A DNA stretch of 64,000 nt from Bacteroidota bacterium (GTDB lineage: Bacteria; Bacteroidota; Bacteroidia; Flavobacteriales; Flavobacteriaceae), in the NCBI GenBank assembly GCA_024279425.1, contig JAJRRO010000018.1:81198-145197 (forward strand), given 5' to 3'. Of the stretch, positions 18,406-27,864 are shown piece by piece. Positions within the stretch are counted from its first letter, which is position 1, and the number at the start of each line of letters is the position of its first letter. Below the pieces are notes generated by a model. It saw only the letters and a list, made by a program, of their open reading frames with translations, had not been told where the DNA came from and did no database searches. The position numbers were made by a program, and so were the translations under genes.

Positions 18406-19635
18406 TTATGATGATTGAATATCAAATCCCAGTTTTTTAAGATCCTCCCAAAAGTCAGGATATGACTTGGAAACCACTTCGGCATCATTGATTTTTAAGG
18501 TTGTTTTAATGGCCAATGGGCCAAATGCCATAGCCATCCTATGATCATTATAGGTATCAATGGAAACATCCGGGATTATTTCCTTAGTTGGTTCAAGAGT
18601 CAAGGATTTATCGGTCACCATAACTTTAGCTCCTAATTTGGAAAGCTCCATGTGCATCGCCTCCAACCTATCGGTCTCTTTGATTTTAAGAGTATGCAGA
18701 CCTGTTAATTCACAACCAACTCCTAACCCGAAGCAGGTGACTGCAATGGTTTGGGCTATGTCTGGTGCATTGGCCAAATCGCAAGTGATTATTTGCAATT
18801 TTCGATTTTCGATTTTTCTTAAAACAATCTCATTTTCAAAAAATGTGGTTTTAACCCCAAAATCTTGATAAATCTTTGAAAGCACACTATCTCCTTGTAA
18901 GCTATGCTTTTTATAGGCACTTAATTTTATTTCGGTTCCTATTTCGCAAAGCGCCACTACACTATAGAAATATGATGCTGAACTCCAATCAGATTCAACT
19001 ACCAATTCCGCTGGTCTTACATCTGTTTTTTTTGAAACGCTTATCTTATTTCCTTGGAAAGAAGTCTCTACCCCAATTTGATTTAACAATCCCAATGTCA
19101 TTTCAATATAGGGTACTGAGGTAATTTCACCAATCAATTCAAGTTCCAAACCATTCTCTAAACTCGGGGCAATCAACAATAAGGACGAGATATATTGACT
19201 GCTAATATTGGCAGGCAGGCTAACTTCATTTTTCGTGAGTTTCTTACCTTTTATTTTTATTGGGGGGTAACCTTCATTAGTTACATATTCTATATCGGCA
19301 CCTAAACCCCTTAAAGCTTCTACCAACACTTTTACCGGGCGCTCTGTCATTCGCTGGGAGCCTGTAAGAACGATCTCTTTACCTTCTTGGGAAGCAAAAT
19401 AGCCTGTTAAAAAACGCATTGCTGTTCCCGCATGATGTATGTCAACTTCCCCATTGGAAATTTTAAGGCCTTTTTGCATCACCTCTGCATCATCAGAGTT
19501 AGAAAGATTACTGATTGAAATTTTCGGGAACAATGCCTGCAGCAATAATGACCGATTAGACTCACTTTTTGAGCCCGTTATTTGAATACTGGATTTTATT
19601 TGATTTTTGGCTGGGCCAGATAGGTGTAATTTCAA
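18406..19635 (-). CDS. aroA: 3-phosphoshikimate 1-carboxyvinyltransferase (EPSP synthase)
   Basis: Sixth step of the shikimate pathway: joins PEP to shikimate-3-phosphate. Motifs: GSKSESNRSLLLQ (S3P binding), HHAGTAMRFLTGYFASQEG, TGSQRMTERPVKVLVEALRG, and KETDRLEAM near the C-terminus. The usual GxAGTxxR loop with Asn/Asp variations is changed to HAGTAMRF, as in other Bacteroidota. 409 aa. It is not linked to the pheA operon at 27-31 kb but feeds the same pathway. Confidence 0.93.
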   Translation of the reverse strand: MKLHLSGPAKNQIKSSIQITGSKSESNRSLLLQALFPKISISNLSNSDDAEVMQKGLKISNGEVDIHHAGTAMRFLTGYFASQEGKEIVLTGSQRMTERPVKVLVEALRGLGADIEYVTNEGYPPIKIKGKKLTKNEVSLPANISSQYISSLLLIAPSLENGLELELIGEITSVPYIEMTLGLLNQIGVETSFQGNKISVSKKTDVRPAELVVESDWSSASYFYSVVALCEIGTEIKLSAYKKHSLQGDSVLSKIYQDFGVKTTFFENEIVLRKIENRKLQIITCDLANAPDIAQTIAVTCFGLGVGCELTGLHTLKIKETDRLEAMHMELSKLGAKVMVTDKSLTLEPTKEIIPDVSIDTYNDHRMAMAFGPLAIKTTLKINDAEVVSKSYPDFWEDLKKLGFDIQSS

Positions 19636-19672
19636 ATCAGAGTAGGTTTAAAAACGAAACGCAAATATACTA

Positions 19673-19999
19673 CTATTTGAGCTTTTCATTGTTTTGGTGC
19701 CTATCATGGTCTCTTTTGGTTTTTATCTCCAACTTTTTATCAAAGGATTTTTGCAAATCGATCCCCGTCTGATTGGCTAAACACAATACCACAAAGAGTA
19801 CATCTGCCAACTCTTCGCCCAAATCCTTGTTCTTATCCGATTCCTTTTCACTCTGCTCGCCATATCGGCGTGCGATAATGCGTGCTACCTCCCCAACTTC
19901 CTCGGTAAGTTGGGCCATATTGGTAAGCTCATTGAAATAACGAACACCATGGTTCTTTATCCAATTATCTACTTCCTGCTGCGCTTTTTGAATCCCCAT
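19673..19999 (-). CDS. MazG-like nucleotide pyrophosphohydrolase
   Basis: 108-aa all-alpha NTP pyrophosphohydrolase-like protein, probably cleaving non-canonical or excess NTPs. The metal-binding helices show EEVGEVAR (EExxE pattern) and GEELADVLF (ExxD). The 5' end overlaps the end of the upstream DUF3857 gene by 35 bases, indicating translational coupling. Confidence 0.85.
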   Translation of the reverse strand: MGIQKAQQEVDNWIKNHGVRYFNELTNMAQLTEEVGEVARIIARRYGEQSEKESDKNKDLGEELADVLFVVLCLANQTGIDLQKSFDKKLEIKTKRDHDRHQNNEKLK

Positions 20000-22019
20000 T
20001 ACTCGATATTTTAGACAAAACTACTTTTTCTGCCTGTTTTTCTATAACGGTTTTATAGAATTCTTTTAGCCCTTGATAGTTTATCGAAGGAATTACCGCA
20101 TGATTCATTTTTAAATCCGATGTAATTTGAATACTTTGTGAACCAACCGCTACTACATTGAAGAGAAATGTCCCCACTTTTCCCTCCATTGCTATATTCA
20201 TTTTTTCAGGTACGGATTCTACCTCATAGCCTTCGGGGATTTTCAGGACAATATTATATTTATACTGCCATGGATAGGTATAATCAATAGGGTAATCCCT
20301 ATTTTCCAATTGAAAAGGATTTTCTGATATGGTAAACCAAAATAAAGGAGACAAATACATTTTGTCTCCGATAATATCAACTACATCCTGTTTTAAAAAT
20401 CCAAAATTCTCTTTGACCGGTCTACCAATCGTATATTTATTTTTAATGCTGTAATCCGATATTTCCAATCCACCATAGGATTCCTCCATTTCCTCCAAAT
20501 AACTTTCTTCTTCCATATTCGCGTAGTTATTTCTATAGGAATAGGCCTTATAGTCCTTCCTTGTTCTTCTTACTTTACCTTGCAGTTCTCCTTCTGGAGA
20601 AAGTTCCGCACTTAACATAACAACTTCTTGTGAAACATAGGGAGGAATCAAAGAAACGGGGGCAGAGCCGCTACCTTCTTTTACAATTCTACCCGCCCAA
20701 TTTATGGTCATAGAAGGCAACATATTTGGCTTACTAAATTTATTGGTGGCATCCAAGAAAACATTTTCTCCGTTTAAATTTACAACTGCCGCCACATAGT
20801 TAAACCCTCTCATAGTAGGAAACAATGGAACTCCGTGACTTCTTGTACTTATAAGGACTGGATCTGCTTTTAATCCAGCAGCACGAAGCATACTAACCAA
20901 CATTAGATTTATATCCGCAATATTTCCAGTTTTGAGGTCATAGGCTTTTTTAACGCCTTCATCTATAGTATATCCGTAAATGCCATTCCAGTGCATTCTA
21001 TTTTGCACAAATTGAAAAACCGCACTCATTTTCTCGATATTGGAGCTTTTTCCTTGTAAGATAGTTGGTAAATCATCTTTAAAATAACGCTTACTATCCA
21101 ATTGATATCCAAAACCTTCGCTCTCATAAATGGTTTTAACAACTTTCTCCCATGAGCTGGTATAATCCTTCATAATTGAATTTGGAAACTTGACGTATTG
21201 CAACTCATATACGATTGCACTTCTGTAATTATCCATATTATTTACAAAAGGTTCTTCTTTTAAGGCTGGTGTATCCAGTATTTCCAATGTCGAAATGTTT
21301 ATCTTATAATCTAGATTTCCATTATTGATCGAATTCTGTTGCCCCCAGGTTCCGCCTGGCCTATTGAAGGAGGAAAAATTAATTTTGGCACTAGCTACAT
21401 CATGTTCCAACTCAACAAAAAGATAGCCTTTCACTTGTGACTTAAAAACAAAATACTCGGGGATATTCACTTTTATTTCTTGTTTTGCTATTGGAATGTC
21501 GTATTGCAAATCAATCTTGTCCAAACTATGGGAAAATGGTGAGCTTATATTATACGTGTATTCAATAACACAACCCTCCTTTAAATTGGGCATGGTAAAT
21601 TTCTTTTTTGACCAATACTTTGAAGTCTCTTCAGAAAAAACATCTGAACCCTTCAGTTTGCTCTTTTCTATTTCCTCTCCAACCCAATTATAGGTAAAAG
21701 CCTTAATCCCGACTACATCTTCCTCATTACTATCGTTTCTATACAAACTTTCGCTAATAGTGCCATATTCAAATCCCTTTTTGGTATAAATCTTTACACG
21801 TTCATGAACCTTAGTATTAACTTGAAAACCTCGATCCCTAATATAGGTATACGAAACATGAACATTCCTATATAATACTAAAGCATCCGCAGTGGAATCC
21901 TTGGAGTAATGTGTTTGGGTCAATTCTTTTTTGGAGACTTTTCCGAATTTAAAATCTTGGGAATAGATCATAGGTCCAAAAAGAAGTAGTAATACCATAA
22001 GTTGTAAAAAGTGTTTCAT
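19965..22019 (-). CDS. DUF3857/transglutaminase-like exported protein (first copy)
   Basis: 684 aa with signal peptide ending in MIYSQDF. N-terminal DUF3857 beta domain (about 40-260) is followed by a transglutaminase-like domain (about 290-430). In the region corresponding to the Cys of active transglutaminases this copy reads KTGNIADINLMLVSMLRAAG, without Cys, so it is likely catalytically inactive. The C-terminal third is beta-rich (DUF3858-like). Next to a second paralogue on the same strand. Function unknown; probably periplasmic. Confidence 0.85.
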   Translation of the reverse strand: MKHFLQLMVLLLLFGPMIYSQDFKFGKVSKKELTQTHYSKDSTADALVLYRNVHVSYTYIRDRGFQVNTKVHERVKIYTKKGFEYGTISESLYRNDSNEEDVVGIKAFTYNWVGEEIEKSKLKGSDVFSEETSKYWSKKKFTMPNLKEGCVIEYTYNISSPFSHSLDKIDLQYDIPIAKQEIKVNIPEYFVFKSQVKGYLFVELEHDVASAKINFSSFNRPGGTWGQQNSINNGNLDYKINISTLEILDTPALKEEPFVNNMDNYRSAIVYELQYVKFPNSIMKDYTSSWEKVVKTIYESEGFGYQLDSKRYFKDDLPTILQGKSSNIEKMSAVFQFVQNRMHWNGIYGYTIDEGVKKAYDLKTGNIADINLMLVSMLRAAGLKADPVLISTRSHGVPLFPTMRGFNYVAAVVNLNGENVFLDATNKFSKPNMLPSMTINWAGRIVKEGSGSAPVSLIPPYVSQEVVMLSAELSPEGELQGKVRRTRKDYKAYSYRNNYANMEEESYLEEMEESYGGLEISDYSIKNKYTIGRPVKENFGFLKQDVVDIIGDKMYLSPLFWFTISENPFQLENRDYPIDYTYPWQYKYNIVLKIPEGYEVESVPEKMNIAMEGKVGTFLFNVVAVGSQSIQITSDLKMNHAVIPSINYQGLKEFYKTVIEKQAEKVVLSKISSNGDSKSAAGSR

Positions 22020-22055
22020 GTTATTAGGTTTATTATTTTTCCAATCAAAACGTGT

Positions 22056-23933
22056 TTAGCTTCTTAGAAGGACCACTTTTGCGTTTTCATACTTGGCAAT
22101 TTCTTTTCTAAAAGATCTATAAGAATCATATTTTTCCTTAGGATACTCCCCTGATTTTAGAAAAAATGTCCGTTGATAGTTTAATTGACCATCTTCCTTT
22201 TGGGATATGGAAAGTGAATATTCCCCAAACTCTGAGTTTATTTTTTTAGATTCTGGCATGGCTTCAATAGCAAACCCTTCAGGCAGATAAATACTATAGC
22301 TGTCTTCATCATAAAAACCTCTTTGTATCTCAAAAGGTAGTTTTCTAACCCTATGTCGTTTGGGAACAAAAGTATTCCTGTTGAAGGCATTGGGCACAAA
22401 AAGAAGTCGGTTTCCTGATGCCGTAGCGTAGTTTTGCGCACTAATAGTAACACTTTCAGTAAAAACAACCTCTTCTTTGTTATTCTTAAATGTATAGGCA
22501 TCCAGAGATAAGTTATTTATAAAGGACAAAGACCCTTGATACTTTTCAAGCACTTCATCCTTGTTAAAGTCTTGAATTTGAAATCGATTGTCGTACTGAA
22601 TTCCCCTGGTTTCGATATTAGCGCTAGCCTTAATCCCTCCCTCTGACCCAAGTTCAATTCTTGCTTCAATTTTTTGTGAATTATCTTTCTCTAGGTAAGA
22701 TTCTGTAGTCACAACCTCTCCTCCGTCCGGTTTTATTACAAAAACCTTTCTGCCATCCGTAAAATCCCCAATAAATCCGAAGGGATGAACCTGCGAAGTA
22801 CAGTCAATCCATTTAAAACCTTCCTCATAGGGTATGGCCAAAATTGCATGGTTCCCTTGGGCCAGTGTCGCAAAATCATATTCAAAATCGACTTTATCGG
22901 CCCCAGCCTCAACATGTGTGTAGTAACTCTCCACACCAGCTGCTTTAAGCAATGCCTGGGTATAATTCGAAAGCCCTTTACAATCCCCATACTTCACTCT
23001 ATCCACATCTAGGGCCGTTATGGGTTGAATCCCTCCTATTCCCACTTGCACACTAATATATCTGGTACGTTCCTGTACATACTCATATACGATCTTTGCC
23101 TTTACCAAATTGCCATCTACACCTTTGACCAAATCAATTATTTCTTGCTTTACTTGGTTTGACAATTGATCTCTTCCCGAAAGAAGATTGTTATACATCC
23201 AACTACCTAATTGATTCCAATTAGAAGCTTTTCCAGTATAACCTTCATAATAAAAATTATCTAATCTTAATATTAATCTAGGAGCTAATTTACCAAAGGA
23301 CGGACTCAATTCCTCACTTTTTATAGCCTCAATATTATCCCCTTTGTACGTAATGGAGGTGGCAGTCTCCTCCTTTTCAATCTTGTACCCTTGGATGTTT
23401 TTCTCCTTAATACTGGGTTTAAGGGTTCCATTTGGAAAGTTTACGGTAAATGAACTGTTTTCCACACTGACCAGAAAACTGTCCAGAAAATACCAATCTG
23501 GTATAAACGCAGTATTCTTTGTCTGTACCACTTTCTCAAAAACAATAGTGTACGGATATTGCGTTGGAGTATATTCCAAGTATTTCACTCTGGAATCTGA
23601 GTAAAGCGTACCTCCCGAAACGGCACTTACATCTCTAAAATCTTTTTCCTTAATTTTTTTGATTGCCTTTCCCAATCTGTCATAGACTGTTGCCCGGACA
23701 CTTTTAACCCTTCTAGAGTTGTCATATCCCGCAAATGCCTGAACATGTTTATTCCCATGCTTATTAAGTACCGTCACAATCCGCTTAGAAGTGATGAGCA
23801 TATTTTCTTGGGACAGAATATCTACCTTCATTTCATCAAGCCGAACAACGGCATTAGCGTTTTTGGTTAAATCTTCATCTAGAACAATAGATTGATAGTT
23901 TGTATCTTGTGCCTGGGTAAGTAACAATGCCAT
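22056..23933 (-). CDS. DUF3857/transglutaminase-like exported protein (second copy), 5' end possibly frameshifted
   Basis: 625 aa as open, with DUF3857 then a transglutaminase-like core that keeps the Cys context (VDRVKYGDCKGLSNYTQALL), a downstream His (GNHAILAIPY) and Asp (KWIDCTSQ). This copy may be an active transglutaminase or peptidase. The called start MALLLTQAQD is only the second half of a signal peptide. 29 bases upstream, in another frame, an ATG at 23962 would read MRLFF; adding one T to the 8-T run at 23953-23946 would fuse it into a complete 20-residue signal peptide. A run-length error or phase variation is therefore suspected. Confidence 0.82.
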   Translation of the reverse strand: MALLLTQAQDTNYQSIVLDEDLTKNANAVVRLDEMKVDILSQENMLITSKRIVTVLNKHGNKHVQAFAGYDNSRRVKSVRATVYDRLGKAIKKIKEKDFRDVSAVSGGTLYSDSRVKYLEYTPTQYPYTIVFEKVVQTKNTAFIPDWYFLDSFLVSVENSSFTVNFPNGTLKPSIKEKNIQGYKIEKEETATSITYKGDNIEAIKSEELSPSFGKLAPRLILRLDNFYYEGYTGKASNWNQLGSWMYNNLLSGRDQLSNQVKQEIIDLVKGVDGNLVKAKIVYEYVQERTRYISVQVGIGGIQPITALDVDRVKYGDCKGLSNYTQALLKAAGVESYYTHVEAGADKVDFEYDFATLAQGNHAILAIPYEEGFKWIDCTSQVHPFGFIGDFTDGRKVFVIKPDGGEVVTTESYLEKDNSQKIEARIELGSEGGIKASANIETRGIQYDNRFQIQDFNKDEVLEKYQGSLSFINNLSLDAYTFKNNKEEVVFTESVTISAQNYATASGNRLLFVPNAFNRNTFVPKRHRVRKLPFEIQRGFYDEDSYSIYLPEGFAIEAMPESKKINSEFGEYSLSISQKEDGQLNYQRTFFLKSGEYPKEKYDSYRSFRKEIAKYENAKVVLLRS

Positions 23934-24042
23934 AAAGGCGGAAATAAAAAAAATAAGCGCATTCGTTAGGTTTGGTTGGAGAACTATAACGTTAAAATAC
24001 CTAATTTTCTTACGTGTGGAAAGGGAAAAATAGAATTATTTC

Positions 24043-24495
24043 CTACTCTTTGTTCTTTGTATCCATTGTGATGGTCACTGGACCATCATTTAGTAGTTCA
24101 ACTTTCATGTCGGCACCAAAAATACCGGTCCCCACTTTTTTACCCAGTTCATTTTCGAATTGCCTCACGAATTTTTCGTAAGTGGGAATTGCAAAATCTG
24201 GCTTAGCCGCTTTTATGTAGGAAGGTCTGTTCCCTTTTTTTGTCGAGGCATGTAAAGTAAATTGGCTCACCACAATGGCCTCTCCGCCCATTTCCAATAG
24301 TGACTTGTTCATCACTCCATTTTCGTCATTGAAAATGCGAAGGTTCGCAATTTTACGTGAAAGCCATTGAATATCATCATTTGAATCTTCATTCTCAATT
24401 CCGAGCAAAATCAAAAGTCCATTTTCTATTTTAGAAACAACAAGACCATCAACCGTCACACTTGCCTTTGAAACTCTTTGAATTACAGCCTTCAT
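24043..24495 (-). CDS. dtd: D-aminoacyl-tRNA deacylase
   Basis: Hydrolyses D-aminoacyl-tRNAs so that D-amino acids are not incorporated. Family motifs SQFTLHAST and the NDGPVTITMD segment (the GP motif) are present; 150 aa is typical. Follows rsgA without a spacer base, so it is coupled to it. Confidence 0.95.
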   Translation of the reverse strand: MKAVIQRVSKASVTVDGLVVSKIENGLLILLGIENEDSNDDIQWLSRKIANLRIFNDENGVMNKSLLEMGGEAIVVSQFTLHASTKKGNRPSYIKAAKPDFAIPTYEKFVRQFENELGKKVGTGIFGADMKVELLNDGPVTITMDTKNKE

Positions 24496-25431
24496 TTATC
24501 GTGTTCTATGGTTATCTTCTTCTCCTGTGATCATTTGAACATAGCTATTGTACCTGCCCCACGCTACTTTTTCATCATCCAAAGCATCTTTTACCGCACA
24601 TTTGGGCTCATCTAAATGAAGACAATTATTGAATTTACATTCACCTTTCAGTTTGAAAAATTCAGGGAAATAATCCCCAATCTCATCTTTGTCCATATCT
24701 ACCATTCCAAAACCTTTGATACCCGGGGTGTCAATAATCCTGGCATCAAACTCAAGATCGAACATTTCTGCAAAAGTCGTGGTATGCTGTCCTTGAAGAT
24801 GTTGTTCTGAAATCTCGGTGGTCTTTATATTTAAAGAAGGTTCCAAGGCATTGATCAACGTAGATTTTCCAACTCCTGAATTGCCCGAGAACATACTGGT
24901 CTTACCAAGCATCAATTCTTTTACCTTATCTACGTTCTTACCTGATTTGGCCGAAATACCAATACAGGTGTATCCTATATCTCGATATATGGAAGCCAAA
25001 TATTTTACTTCTAACAATTCATCCTCATCATAAGTGTCAATCTTATTAAAAAGCAAAACAGCAGGGATATCATAGGCCTCTGCCGCTACTAAAAATCGGT
25101 CAATAAAAATAGAATAGGTTTTGGGATTGTTCAAGGTTATCATCAAGAAGACTTGATCCAAATTCGAGGCAATGATATGTGTTTGCTTTGAAAGCTTTAC
25201 CGACTTTCGGATGATATAGTTTTTTCTATCCTCGATATCTGAAATCACACCTATAGTTTCATCTCCTATCGTATCAATCTCAAAGACCACACTATCACCA
25301 ACTGCAATGGGATTCGTACTTTTAATACCTTTTAGCCTAAATCTGCCTTTAATACGGCATTCAAAAAAATTACCGTCAGTAGCCCTGACCGTGTACCAGC
25401 TTCCCGTAGACTTGTAAACCGTACCATGCAT
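24496..25431 (-). CDS. rsgA: Ribosome small-subunit GTPase RsgA
   Basis: Circularly permuted GTPase for late 30S maturation. An N-terminal OB fold is followed by the G motifs in permuted order: NKIDTYDEDE (G4), then SGNSGVGKSTLIN (G1), then IDTPGIKGFG (G3). A C-terminal zinc site CKFNNCLHLDEPKC closes the protein. 311 aa. The stop is directly followed by the dtd ATG. Confidence 0.95.
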   Translation of the reverse strand: MHGTVYKSTGSWYTVRATDGNFFECRIKGRFRLKGIKSTNPIAVGDSVVFEIDTIGDETIGVISDIEDRKNYIIRKSVKLSKQTHIIASNLDQVFLMITLNNPKTYSIFIDRFLVAAEAYDIPAVLLFNKIDTYDEDELLEVKYLASIYRDIGYTCIGISAKSGKNVDKVKELMLGKTSMFSGNSGVGKSTLINALEPSLNIKTTEISEQHLQGQHTTTFAEMFDLEFDARIIDTPGIKGFGMVDMDKDEIGDYFPEFFKLKGECKFNNCLHLDEPKCAVKDALDDEKVAWGRYNSYVQMITGEEDNHRTR

Positions 25432-25523
25432 TGGTTATTTTTCACAAAGAAACAATATCATTTATTTTTAGCCGTTATCTTTTTTGTAAATAATCAATAA
25501 AACTTTAATCAAGCTCGTTAATT

Positions 25524-25964
25524 ATGAAAAAAGTCTTTTTTATTTTATGTCTTATCGTTGTGTTTTCGATAGACATAAATGCCCAAGAATACAAGGTAAT
25601 CACCAGTGTAGAGTCAATAGTACCCAATGGACTGGGTAGATCAAGAATTATAAGTGCCCTAGAGGATAAGGATTATAAAGAATATTCAAGTATTCAAACT
25701 GATGAGGATAACACTCGAAACAAATCTAAAAGACAAGCTATCCGTGTTAAGAATTTTGAGGAAACAAAATTATTGAACTTTTATAATATCGCAGGGATTC
25801 GTTTTCAAAACATCGCGGCCAATGACGCTCTAATTACTTCCAAAATCAATACTATGGTATCTGAAGGATGGGAATTAGCTTTTGTAACCAGTGGGGTAGA
25901 AAGCGAAGCTGGTAAAGGAGATGGTAAAGGTATATTCATTACCCGATATATCTTTAAACGATAA
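25524..25964 (+). CDS. Hypothetical secreted protein
   Basis: 146 aa with a clear signal peptide (MKKVFFILCLIVVFSIDINAQ). The mature part is polar, with repeated KINTMVSEGWELAFVTSG-type segments reminiscent of small periplasmic proteins of Flavobacteriaceae. No family recognised. Divergent from rsgA and followed by a bidirectional terminator. Confidence 0.7.
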   Translation: MKKVFFILCLIVVFSIDINAQEYKVITSVESIVPNGLGRSRIISALEDKDYKEYSSIQTDEDNTRNKSKRQAIRVKNFEETKLLNFYNIAGIRFQNIAANDALITSKINTMVSEGWELAFVTSGVESEAGKGDGKGIFITRYIFKR

Positions 25965-25970
25965 AACTAT

Positions 25971-25992
25971 AATCCCGGCCAAGGCCGGGATT
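25971..25992. terminator. Bidirectional terminator between convergent genes
   Basis: Perfect inverted repeat with 10-bp arms AATCCCGGCC and GGCCGGGATT separated by AA, then TTATTTT on the plus strand and an A-rich flank on the other side. It sits exactly between the convergent hypothetical and head-GIN genes. Confidence 0.85.
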
Positions 25993-26000
25993 TATTTTAA

Positions 26001-26672
26001 TTAATCCTTAATATAGACCCTCCCCCCGGCCAATGTCTTTTTATTGACATTTTTAGGGTTACCATACACATAAACATCGCCCCCGGCCTTTACATTTATA
26101 TCCACCTTATCCGAAGCGAATACCTCCGCCTCTCCTGCAGCGGTAATTTTCACATCGGTATTTGCAGTTTTAAGCTCTCGACCCTTAAAAACACCGCCTG
26201 TATTCAGGACTACCCATTGGTTATTGGCCAAACCGGAAGCTTCAACAACACCTCCTGTTACAGCGCGAACCTCCAAATTTATTACATTTAAGCCTACTTT
26301 TATCTTCGCACCCTCCTGAGCCTTTAATTCAATATGATCTTGTTTTAATAACTCATTACTAACAATTTTTGCCCCTTCGTTAGCATCAATCACATCTAAA
26401 TATTTATAGTAGACCTCAATAAATGTATCCTCTCCCTGAAACTTTTTGTCCAATTGCATTTTTAATTTTAAAGTGCCATTGGTGTTGACAACTTTAATCT
26501 CATGGACATTTTTCCCTTTGATCATCACCTTATTTTCGTCGGCTTTTATAAGATTTACTTCAATGAGATCAAATACTTTTATTTTATTAAAATCCCCGAC
26601 TTCTTTATCAACAATTTGAGCAAACGTGTTTGCCGAAACCAATGCTAAAAGCAAAATCAATAGTTTTTTCAT
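26001..26672 (-). CDS. Head-GIN domain (DUF2807) protein
   Basis: 223-aa exported protein: signal peptide MKKLLILLLALVSANTFAQ, then a beta-helix-like repeat region (ANEGAKIVS, AQEGAKIKVG, TGGVVEASG, GGDVYVYG) typical of the putative auto-transporter adhesin head GIN domain. These proteins are exported and probably surface- or periplasm-located; role unknown. A second, divergent DUF2807 protein lies at 35.6-36.5 kb. Confidence 0.85.
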   Translation of the reverse strand: MKKLLILLLALVSANTFAQIVDKEVGDFNKIKVFDLIEVNLIKADENKVMIKGKNVHEIKVVNTNGTLKLKMQLDKKFQGEDTFIEVYYKYLDVIDANEGAKIVSNELLKQDHIELKAQEGAKIKVGLNVINLEVRAVTGGVVEASGLANNQWVVLNTGGVFKGRELKTANTDVKITAAGEAEVFASDKVDINVKAGGDVYVYGNPKNVNKKTLAGGRVYIKD

Positions 26673-26734
26673 TGTATGTCCTTTATTTATTCTATTTAAG
26701 GATGACCTAAAAACTCGATTGTTACACTTTAAAA

Positions 26735-26768
26735 ATAAAAAAACCCGACTGTTTCGCCGGGATTTTTT
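26735..26768 (-). terminator. Terminator at end of the aromatic amino acid operon
   Basis: Short GC hairpin on the minus strand with arms CCCGgcg and CGGG, followed by TTTTTTT, located just after the aroG/chorismate mutase stop. The plus-strand face also has a T-run, so it may work in both directions. Confidence 0.6.
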
Positions 26769-27851
26769 TTAACCATTAATTATTTTTTCCTGATGGTTAA
26801 TCGACTCTTGGTGAATCGCCTTGAACAATCGAAGAACAAATTCCTCACTCAAGCCTTTTGATTCTCCTTCAAGAATCATGGCTCCAAGAATTTGATTCCA
26901 TCTATTGCTTTGAAGCACAGCCACATTCTTCTGTTTTTTCAATGTACCTATACCGTCAGAAATCTTCATGCGCTTACCAAGGGCATCGATCAATTGGCTA
27001 TCGATAATATCAATTTGTGCCCTAAGATTACTTAATTGATTTTTATATTCAGCTTCCTCATTTGATTCTTTTCGAATTTGCAGATCTTTCATAATCTGAA
27101 TTAAGACTCTCGGTGTTACTTGCTGTGCGGCATCACTCCAAGCGTTATCAGGGTCATAATGTGTCTCAATAATCAGTCCATCAAAGTTGAGGTCCAAGGC
27201 CGTTTGAGAAACATCGAAAATCATATCTCTATTTCCTGTAATATGCGATGGGTCATTTATTATCGGCAAATCAGGGAACTTGGTCTGTAATTCAATAGGT
27301 AATTGCCATTCGGGAATATTCCTATATTTTGATTTCTCATAGGTAGAAAAACCTCTATGTATTACCCCAAGTTTTTTGATATTGGCAGTACTTAGTCTTT
27401 CAACAGCACCTAACCACAACGACAAATCTGGGTTTACCGGGTTCTTGACCAGCACTATTTGATCAGTGCCTTGCAACGCATCGGCTATTTCCTGTACAAT
27501 AAATGGACTAACCGTAGAACGAGCTCCGATCCATAGTAAATCTATATCATGTTCCAAAGCCAATTCAACATGGGCCCTATTTGCTACTTCGGTTGCAGTT
27601 TTCAAACCTGTTTCTTCCTTTACTTTTTGTAGCCATTTAAGGCCTAAAGCGCCAACACCCTCAAAGTTACCAGGACGTGTTCTTGGTTTCCAGATACCAG
27701 CTCGGAAATAGTTTACATCAGTATCTTTTAATTCGTGCGCTATCTTCAACACCTGATCTTCAGTTTCTGCACTACATGGTCCTGCGATTACCAACGGATG
27801 ATCTAATCCTAAATCGTCCAACCATGTTCTCATTTGTTTTGAATTCTCCAT
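26769..27851 (-). CDS. Bifunctional DAHP synthase / chorismate mutase
   Basis: 360 aa. The N-terminal 265 residues are the class I-beta-like DAHP synthase: VIAGPCSAET, RAGIWKPRTRPG, GARSTVSPF, LVKNPVNPD, ITGNRD and the ETHYDPD metal site. The C-terminal 90 residues are an AroQ-type chorismate mutase (LRAQIDIIDSQLIDALGKRM). The fusion opens the shikimate pathway and commits chorismate to prephenate, so the operon can make Phe and Tyr. Last gene of the operon; the start ATG lies 13 bases after the tyrA stop. Confidence 0.93.
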   Translation of the reverse strand: MENSKQMRTWLDDLGLDHPLVIAGPCSAETEDQVLKIAHELKDTDVNYFRAGIWKPRTRPGNFEGVGALGLKWLQKVKEETGLKTATEVANRAHVELALEHDIDLLWIGARSTVSPFIVQEIADALQGTDQIVLVKNPVNPDLSLWLGAVERLSTANIKKLGVIHRGFSTYEKSKYRNIPEWQLPIELQTKFPDLPIINDPSHITGNRDMIFDVSQTALDLNFDGLIIETHYDPDNAWSDAAQQVTPRVLIQIMKDLQIRKESNEEAEYKNQLSNLRAQIDIIDSQLIDALGKRMKISDGIGTLKKQKNVAVLQSNRWNQILGAMILEGESKGLSEEFVLRLFKAIHQESINHQEKIING

Positions 27852-27864
27852 TTTTAGTGTACTA

